From Phellopilus nigrolimitatus (taxonomy: Eukaryota; Basidiomycota; Agaricomycetes; Hymenochaetales; Hymenochaetaceae), in NCBI GenBank assembly GCA_021029095.1, contig JAJOHG010000042.1, forward strand, positions 186,001-250,000: DNA of 64,000 nucleotides, read 5' to 3'. How positions within the stretch are numbered: the stretch's first letter is position 1; each line of letters starts with the position of its first letter. Shown here one piece after another: positions 56,170-64,000 of this stretch. Under the pieces are notes generated by a model. The model worked only from the letters and a program-made list of their open reading frames with translations, ran no database searches and had not been told where the DNA came from. The position numbers were made by a program, and so were the translations under genes.

Positions 56170-57713
56170 CAAGGCAAGGGCGAAGGCCTCGTACACAATA
56201 TTGACGGAAGATAACCGACGTAAGGCGTTCGAAGGGGAGGACGGTGACGAGCAGTCCGAGACCGCAAGTTTAGCGCTGAGTATTTTCGTACGTTTTGTAT
56301 AGCTGAGCTGAAGGATGAGTATGCAATGTTTTTAGACTCATTGGAGAATGTGATACGTAGAATACAATTCGACATCCTCTTTTAAGGAAGAATTCATCAT
56401 TAACCTGATCTTGCCATGAAGAGTTCCTTTCGACTTCGTTGCCGGGAGCTTTGGGTTCTTGAGACAGAAACTACGTACCTCTGGCCTCTGGCATGTTATC
56501 AGACAGTGTCCTAATGGTTTGCACACGTCGAGCCTTAGACTCTAGCTGATGGTTGAATCTGCGCTTGGCTCCTGTTTACTTCTCATATGGAAAGTTAAGC
56601 CGCGCTAGTCATCGATCATACACGTTGTTGGTCAGCTAAGCTTTTCAAGTACACGGCGCCTTCTCAACCCTTGAGCACGGTATTGGCGAGGTTGCGGAAA
56701 ATATGCACAACTTTTCGGAAACTAATCGCAATTACATTAATGCTTCGCTGCCGTGCACTTATAAGCGGAAGTCCGGGGACGCTGAGGATACACCCATTGG
56801 CCGTGACTCGATAATTACGAAGGCGCAGGATTTCCTTTTCGCACTATTGCTCGTAATCACCATTATCGACTTGAACTAACTGGTGCGGGTTTTGACAGGC
56901 TTTAGTTTTCGCTTTCAACACTTCAAACTCTTCTCGCTTTTGTTGTGTCTTCGAACACGCTACTTGAATGAGTGGATTATAGAGGGGCGATAGAGATTCT
57001 GAATTTGTTTTTCTTACGCTTTCTTTCAGGCGTACAAGATCTTGTCATGCTTTATTGCGTGCGGTACGTCTTCCTTGCTTATGTTCTTCCAAGTCATTTT
57101 TGGTCACATTATTACTTGATGCTCTTGCACAGACTTCTCGCTCTAAACTTTCCTCGCAACATCATCCCGTAAAGTGAATCTCCTCTCGCACATACCTAAT
57201 CCCGGACTCTGTGTTGATAGCACATAAACTGAAAACGGTGGCTTTCTAGAGACAAAGATATGTGCGTTTATCTAATACCTAGATTTCGTACCTATCTGCT
57301 TTTTTTAGTCACCGTTGCATAAGAGGAATTGCGAATTTGTGCCAACTCGTTATGAGCACGCGGTGCTTCAGTGAATTGAAATCAATCTTCGGCGAATTTC
57401 TCCGGACTACTATACCCATACTCGGATGTGATGTGATGTTATCGGGCCTTCTCAGGTTGCGTGGAGCTAGCTGCCGTCTCCAGGAGTCCAGGATAATGAC
57501 TAGGTCCAGCGAAAGACAACCGCGAAGCCCGACTTCACTGCCCACCAGAAGTAGTCGAGCATTCACTCGACTATGTATAGAAGAAACTAATTATTGTTCT
57601 CAGTAACTTCCCGCGTCACATGTAAGGTGCAGAGATGCACACTTTGAATAAGCCATCTTCCATTCTCGCAGGGCCGATATAACCCTTCTGTCTTGTAAGT
57701 AGTAAGCAAGACG
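56170..57713. other. Intergenic, no gene recognised
   Basis: 1.5 kb with only short frames. The right-hand part must include the promoter of the P450 gene. Confidence 0.45.
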
Positions 57714-59976
57714 ATGATAACGATGTCAGCGACTACCATGATGTCTACTGTGGCTCTTTGTACAGCCTTATTTGCCGTCCTACTGTGCAAAATTATATGG
57801 ACTCGGAGCACGCCGAGCTCGCCCTTGCCTCCGGGGCCCAAGGGTAGTCTTTTTTTCGGAAACCTGCAGGAAATCTCATCGAAATATCAATGGAGGACGT
57901 TCTCGGCGTGGAGAAAGACATTCGGTCCGCGCTTTTCTCTCATCATCTCATCTTGCAATTGACCATTGACATTGCTTGCGAGCATAGGCGATGTCATATA
58001 CATGAATGTGCTCGGCAGACCGATCGTCGTTTTAAACAAATTCGAGCACGCGCATGAGCTGATGGACAAGCAGGGCGCGATATACTCGGACAGACCTCGC
58101 ATGGTATTCCTTGGAGAGATGTAAGCATTGTAGGATTGCGTATGCGATGCACTGAGTTGAGTTGTTTATATCAATACCAGGGTGAAGCTGCGCTCCGTAA
58201 CCTTCATCCCATACGGCGATCTCTGGAGAAGGCACCGCCGGCTGATTCAGCAATACTTCAATCCGCGATCGGTCGTCTCTTTGAGGCCACACCAAGCACG
58301 AAGCGTGCACGACTTGCTCGAGGACCTGCTACAGAAGCCCGAAGACTTTTATGTGAAAACCAAAAGGTAACGAGTGAACTTGTTTTATTACTGTCGGCTC
58401 AATTTTTCCCCGAGATATGCCGCTTCGTCGATTCTGTCTGCAACCTATGGACATCAAGTGGCACTCGAGGATGACCCAGTAATGAAACTCAATACACATT
58501 CAGAGTCTATTATCGTCAGGCCTGGCGCTCCTGGTGCTACACTCGTTGACTTATTTCCCGCGCGTGCGCTATTCATTACACTTTCACCGCAGCCTTTTTC
58601 TCTTTAACCTGGATATTTTTCCAGTGCGCTTTATGCCATCCTTTCTACCTGGAGGTCGTCTGAAGCGAATTGCTGCTGAAGGGAAAGATGCTTTGCGCAA
58701 TATGATTGACAAACCATTTGACATGGTCAAGGAGCGACGGGTGAGCAGCTAATTAAGAAACTTCGCGTTTGAAGCTAATATCTTTCAGGCTGACGGAACT
58801 GCGGCGTTTTCACTGGTTTCGCTAATGCTCGATGACTACGAGCAGAAAGGAGTAGTCGATGAACTACAATACCGAACGATCAAGGAAGTTTCTGGCTCGC
58901 TCTATCGAGGCAAGCATCTGTGTCTTCATTTGTAAATACTGTCTGCTTAACGATGGTGTTTTCCTCGTTAAAATCAGCTGGTGTGGGTACTGTGAGTCCA
59001 ATCTTTTTCGCAAGTTATAAAATTTCTAAAATAATATCAAGTCGTACACCGTGCTTCGCATTTTCATTTTAGCCATGGTACTCCATCCTCACGTCGCGAA
59101 GAAAGCTCAGGAAGAGATAGATAGAGTTATTGGTAGTGATCGTTTGCCGTCTTTTGAAGACAGAGATAAAGACGCGTTGCCCTATATCGATTGCATCCTG
59201 AAGGAGTGTCTACGGTGAGAGCTGCCGCAATATATTGTTTTTTACTTTAATTCCGACTCGGACAACGTGCAGATGGAGACCACCGTTTCCACTCGGTAAC
59301 AAAGCTTGCTATTCGAATTGAGCCTAGCTGAGGGTTTCCCCGATTTTCAAGGCATCGCACACCGAGCGATGAAAGATGGCGAGCTGGAAGGGAAGTTCAT
59401 TCCGAAGGGATCTCTGATCATGCCAAATATCTGGTCAGTCTCTGCATCCGCATTCCTTTTTTTTCGTGAATTTCTATTTTAAATCAATGGAAGGCAAATG
59501 ATGCACGACGAACGCAACTATACCGATCCTGAGGCTTTTCTGCCCGAGCGCTTCATGGTGACTCACGAAGCAGTCTCGAAGGCCGTACTTGACCCAGCTT
59601 CTGCTGTATTTGGATTCGGAAGACGGTTAGAAGAATGGCCTGCAGATGCTTTATCTGCTTGACTGACTACTTTATTTGTTCTTTGTGCTCGAAGCATCTG
59701 CCCTGGGCGTCACTTCGCAGAAGCGAGCGCGTGGTTGGCAATAGCAAGCATTTTAGCCGTTTTCAATTTGGGGCCAGTTTTGGACGATAAAGGAAACAAG
59801 ATCCAGCCAGACGTTATATTTACCTCTGGTCTACACTCGTGAGTATATTTTTATGAAATGATCCAGCATTCTAAGTATTGCTACCAAACAGTGCACCAGA
59901 GCAATTCGATTGTAGAATCATCCCTCGCAGCGAGAAATCTGTCCTGCTTATCAAGAAAGCTGTTTCAGCATACTAA
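57714..59976 (+). CDS. Cytochrome P450 monooxygenase
   Basis: The start ATG is at 57714 and TAA at 59974-59976, with about eleven exons. An N-terminal membrane anchor ([19 protein letters not shown]) is followed by the proline hinge PLPPGPKG. Next are [20 protein letters not shown] (C-helix WxxxR), [17 protein letters not shown], the I-helix AGVGT then [13 protein letters not shown] across an intron, and the K-helix ECLR (ExxR). The heme loop FGFGRRICPGRH carries the cysteine ligand. The first intron has a GTCCGC donor, which is less usual, but joins T-F-G-D in frame. It is ER-bound, needs a P450 reductase, and resembles the large basidiomycete set annotated as O-methylsterigmatocystin-oxidoreductase-like. 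Substrate unknown. No other secondary-metabolism gene adjoins it. Confidence 0.92.
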
Positions 59977-60404
59977 AAATCAATTGGCGTCGAAGGATGC
60001 TCGCTGTACAGTAGAATCAACAAGCTCAGGTTCAACTCTTCGCATTCAACCGCCACCAACCTCAAAATAAATTTAGAATAGCGAGCTACACGTCTGTTTT
60101 TTTCTTTATTTTCAATGCTCAATACGAGAAGCAGGATAGCTTATTGTCAATTTGAATCAAGCTAACTCGAGACCAAACCGGCCGGGTCCGTCGACTCTGT
60201 GTTATAATGCCAGAGGGCGCTGCGAACTCACGTGACTCACAACATGACCCCGCGCAGTCGGCTGTGACTCAAAATGTGGCCTAGGCGTGCCTTCAATGCG
60301 CACTATTAGACAGGTCAACCGTCCCCTCACCGGTCTACCGCTACTTGCGCTTTCCCCAATTGCCATCTAGCTGCTCGACGTATTATGCCCATTGAAGGTT
60401 TTGG

Positions 60405-61893
60405 TGAGACTCCAGTTTATTACCAAGGTCAGACTCGATGAGCTCGAAAAGCTGTGCTAAAGGTACGCGGCGCATGCGAAGAAGACTGTCGCCGACGCGA
60501 AGGCACGCGGGGAAGACAATACCATTACGCGCCTCGCGACGCTTGTCGAAGGGTTGAAGGTCTGACCGGGCGCGTGGTCGTCCGATATGAACCTCGTTGA
60601 TATTGAAAGGTATCTCGAATAAGTGCGGCATGATTCAGGCTTTCCCCGCACTGTTCTTCAGTAATGGATACATCGGGCTGAAGCGCAGATTGAGCTTGAG
60701 AGCACGCGCTACGAGTACGCACGTCTGTTTGGGAATCTCCTCGCTGATTGGTTTCAAGATAATTCAGCGCGCACCGGTATATCCGCTCCTATAGTACTCT
60801 GCTTCCAGACGGTTTTCAGAAGGTCAATAGGAAGGGGACGCTCGAGTAGAAGGAGAAGCTCGAGTCGCTCATCTTCGAAATGAAAGAGATTGTTGTCGGT
60901 GCTCTCAAGGCATACTTTAAGGATCTCTTCTTGTCTGAGGCAAAGGAAACGCTAGGAAAGCTGCGCAAATGGATTGAGAAGTTCTTGGAGGACCTGCGCA
61001 AGCGTACGATCGAGTCGAATGCATGTCATCAAGTCCGTTCTTCAGTCTGATGTCCTTTCTGACGACAAGCAGGCGACGCTGAAGGACTTTCTGCGCAAGC
61101 CTACCATCGTGAAGGAGCTCGCAAGCGCACTCAATATGCAGCTTTCGTCAATCAAATCTTGCAGTTGGCCGCAGGAATGCGTGCTTCTCGAGCCTCGGTT
61201 CGATCTGAACGGCAAAACGCGTTTCTTCCTCGACGCGGAAATACACACCTACCTACTTCTTCACTACCTTGGGATGATCTGGTCCATCAAATTCGAGGAT
61301 AATATCAGGCTGCTCCAGTCGAGCAAGGTCTGGAAGCTGCCTCCGCAGACACTCACGCGCGTGGACCATAAGCTGCGGGATGTCTTTTTCGGGGATACAA
61401 AACAGACTAACAGTATTGACGAGCTCCGCCGTAAACTCAAACATAAACTTCTTTATGTTCCAGCTCCCGTCTTCGTTTACCGACATCGCGGATGTCTACA
61501 AGGAGGATTCTAGCGATTTGTACGACTCGGATAACGATACCAGTGATGTGTTCGCGGAACCGAAGGAGTCAGAGGACCAGGGCCCTCTCTTCGACACGCC
61601 GTTCGATCTGAAGCAGTCGCTCCTGCATATCCCGCCTGTGGACATCGTCATGGACAAGGCACTGCACGGGAAATGCATGATTGTGTGCACGGTTCTCCAG
61701 TGGTTTGGTCCGTTTCTGCCTTTCGTGACGAGCATAAGAATCCTCAAGTTCTTCGGGACGTCCGAGGAGGATGTACAGTTCATGCAGGAATTCCTCTCCT
61801 GTCCGATCAAATTCAAGGATGACTCGTCTAGCCTAGTGCGCACGCGCAAGGAACGGCAACAGTATCGAAATCACACAGGCGTTGAACAGTAAA
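60405..61893 (+). pseudogene. Decayed rvt-like cellular reverse-transcriptase gene
   Basis: Read in shifting frames, the sequence gives RAEAQIELESTRYEYARLFG, IFEMKEIVVGALKAYFKDLF, SDDKQATLKDFLRKPTIVKE, then FRFDLNGK-like and IHTYLLLHYLGMIWSIKFED, DLKQSLLHIPP, and finally LQWFGPFLPFVTSIRILKFF and SCPIKFKDDSSSLVRTRK. This order resembles the N-terminal and central parts of the single-copy, non-mobile rvt genes of fungi. Stops interrupt the first 650 bases at least six times, and one frameshift lies near 61465. Family resemblance stops just before the expected G-P-x-S-H-x-L-S-D segment and the catalytic DD block, which are missing. It is thus both truncated and mutated. A LINE or retron origin is less likely because the N-terminal region matches the rvt pattern. 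Confidence 0.55.
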
Positions 61894-62085
61894 TATGTAG
61901 GTGTCGAGGAAAAACGCGGTTGATTGCATTTCGTGACTGGAGTTCCGGTAATTAATTATCGACATGCGTTAAACTGTACTCCCACCCAGGTTCGTGTCAA
62001 CATGTCCCATATCACCTGCAATGAGATATTGATTCAGTATGAGCGATGATTAACTCGTGTGTAATCTACCAACTGACCTTCTTGG

Positions 62086-63804
62086 TCATAATTGTTTTGC
62101 GAGAGGAGATATTTGTGGCAGACCCGGGTAGAATGTGGATGGTATAGTCCTTGATTAGATAAAATGAGAATTTAAACTTTACTCTGAGGCACTCTTCAGA
62201 TACTTACGGAATCGGAATTGGCGAATTGGTCGCGAATCCCGTAGAAAGATCGCCAGACAGGCTGGGTGGCGTCGTATAGCCCGCAGGTTTGCTGATGCTG
62301 GTCGTGATGACCGCATAACTCGACGCACTGCCCGACTTGAGGCATGATCCCGAACCAAATGCGCTCCCGCACTTGTTGACGGCTGAACTAGTGTCGGACC
62401 AGAGATTCACGCTTGAGAGCATCATGCTTGTGCATGGTACGTTGTCTTCGCAGAGGAACTGAATTGGCGGGCGCGCCACTCCGTCAACTACTGACCCATC
62501 CCAGCTCTGAAAAAGAAAAATCTAAGAAAGGCGTAGGGAAAAGCAAGAAAAACGTTACGGCAAACGTGATATTGCTCAGCGCGACACCACTGCCCGCCGC
62601 GGTCGTCTGGCCGGACCAGTGCTGGTCTACATCGAGGCCATACGCTGTACCACGTGCGATGAAGTTCTGCAGGAGCACGTTGCGGAGATAGCCAGAGCCG
62701 CCGTTCGACTTGATCAGGAACATTTGGTTCCCGCCATTCGTGTAGACATTACGATACAGCACATCCTCGATAGCGGTTTCCGTGCCGAGAGAGCCGATCG
62801 CGCTCCCACCGGACTGGTTGCACCAGATGCGCTCAACGAGTATGTTGTTCGACGGAGACTTTACCGTCACGCACTCGTCGCGGTTCGTCACCTCGACATC
62901 GTGGATCCAGTAGTTCGCGCCTAGAATATTGTTAGATCAGGTAGACCAGTAAAATCATGAGAATCTGTGACTGACCCCAGACATCGATTCCGTCAGAGCC
63001 TCCCAAGTTAGTTCCGCGGATAGCCATGTTGTAAACTTCACCATTGGAGCCCGCTTGAATTACGAGGTGGAATTCAGGAGCTAAGATGAACGTGAGACGT
63101 ATCCGTGTGAAGAACTGCAGAGGCCGCCCTACAGTCGACAAGAATGAGATCGTGGATGGACCAATTTGTAGACGTCACGATACGGATAAGACGCGGTCTA
63201 ATTACAGGAAAATGCATTAGTTAAAATAATCATTGGACATTACACTAGAATATACTAACCCGGTATTGCGAGCTTGGTATCCGTTTCCTTGAATTGCGCC
63301 TGCACTGTTGCTCGAGAAGAATTCAAAGTCATCTGCATTCTCAACTACTATCATGTTACCGCCAGTCGCATCTATGTAGTTTATATTTAAGCTTTAACAT
63401 GTCAGACTAATTCGGGGATACTCTTACTTGTGCGCGTGATGATTCCGTCCATCTGAAAGGCCCATTTCGTCGCACCATCCAGTGTCTGCCAAGTCTCCAT
63501 GTTATAGTTACCTGGCGGCACATACAGTGTCGAGCCCGAATGTGTCAGTACGCAATTAACGAAGGCGCTGCCTATCGCAGGGCCTATGTCCTAGCCTTTC
63601 GAAGTCAGTCTCACTTGTTTCCTCTCGAAAGCAAATATTTGTATTCACGCTGGATCCGACCTCCCCGCCGTAATTGAGGACATTACATATTGTTTTCTGC
63701 TTTGATGGAAGCGAAGATGTAGGCCCGACACTTCCAGACAGTTGTGCGAGCGAACCAGATGCTGCAACCAAGGCAAATAAGAGGTGAACGTGCCCGAATA
63801 ACAT
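62086..63804 (-). CDS. GH28 rhamnogalacturonan hydrolase-like enzyme
   Basis: The start ATG is at 63804, with a signal peptide ([20 protein letters not shown]) and then CNVLNYGG, the usual GH28 beta-helix opening. Exons join in frame: [106 protein letters not shown] and [16 protein letters not shown]. The last exon gives [20 protein letters not shown] with the stop at 62086. DGIDVWG, RDECV and [10 protein letters not shown] correspond to the catalytic Asp and neighbouring motifs of the rhamnogalacturonase branch, and LIKS replaces the RIKT of polygalacturonases. It is secreted and cleaves the rhamnogalacturonan I backbone. Together with the galactanase at 42.6 kb it would degrade hairy-region pectin. 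Confidence 0.9.
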
Positions 63805-64000
63805 GATAAACCACAAGAAGGAGTAGAAACGTCGGCTTGTTATGATTTATATGCATTCAAGCAGAGGAATTTCGCCGAAAAATATATGTATATAGCTGTA
63901 TTGGACGTGCTCACATGTCCAGAGGGTAGTACATGAGGCGTCATATTCTGGGCTTAAGGTATCGGTTGTAACATCATTCTCGCCGTAAGAGACCACAAAG

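Noticed and set aside
60383..60651. Minus-strand ORFs opposite the rvt-like relic
   Set aside because: Shadows of the plus-strand sequence, whose family resemblance is specific and continuous.
1..64000. tRNA or rRNA genes and CRISPR arrays
   Set aside because: No GGTTCGAATCC-type T-arm, rRNA word or regularly spaced direct repeat was noticed by eye. A covariance-model scan would be needed to be certain for tRNAs.

Overview
The window looks like basidiomycete (Agaricomycete, probably wood- or litter-decaying) nuclear DNA. Genes are split by many short GT-AG introns, mostly 50-80 nt. The recognisable families are typical of such fungi: an ABCC-type exporter, a Zn2Cys6 regulator, an ARN/SIT siderophore transporter, a class II-like P450, GH53 and GH28 secreted enzymes, F-box expansions and an rvt-like reverse-transcriptase relic. 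Every gene model below was spliced by eye, so exon edges are approximate unless a coordinate is stated.

Layout. 0-7.6 kb is a degenerate zone: the 3' part of an F-box gene, a 1.6 kb near-perfect fold-back element, gene scraps and a broken copy of a short fungal-specific gene. 7.6-18.6 kb holds two minus-strand genes: a Zn2Cys6 regulator (its C-terminal third out of frame) and, upstream of it, a full-length ABCC/MRP transporter. 19.3-20.6 kb is an unknown gene split by a 742-bp TA-flanked MITE. 20.7-26.2 kb is a pair of duplicated F-box genes with a second TIR element and unassigned coding-like exons between them. 26.2-30.2 kb is gene-poor. 30.3-31.5 kb is a second copy of the F-box gene from the left edge, truncated by an internal deletion. 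33.2-36.2 kb is a siderophore transporter with a 9-nt micro-exon. 36.9-40.2 kb has an NAD(P)-binding reductase/epimerase gene followed by a dead tandem copy; a third copy lies at 53.4-54.7 kb. 40.4-41.5 kb is the intact relative of the broken gene at 6.7 kb. 42.6-43.9 kb is a GH53 galactanase. 44.4-46.2 kb is an unrecognised helical/coiled-coil protein, and 47.7-48.7 kb a conserved disordered fungal protein. 48.7-53.4 kb is a gene-poor block of degenerate repeats. 55.5-56.2 kb carries two apparent gene fragments side by side. The right end has a P450 (57.7-60.0), a decayed rvt-like gene (60.4-61.9) and a GH28 rhamnogalacturonase-like gene (62.1-63.8).

How the genes fit together. GH53 and GH28 act on galactan side chains and on the backbone of rhamnogalacturonan I, so both would serve pectin breakdown, but they are 18 kb apart and not visibly co-regulated. 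The regulator, exporter, siderophore transporter and P450 do not form a coherent biosynthetic cluster. The strongest biology here is genome dynamics: elements caught inside or beside genes, segmental duplications with one copy decaying, and relics of rarer families.
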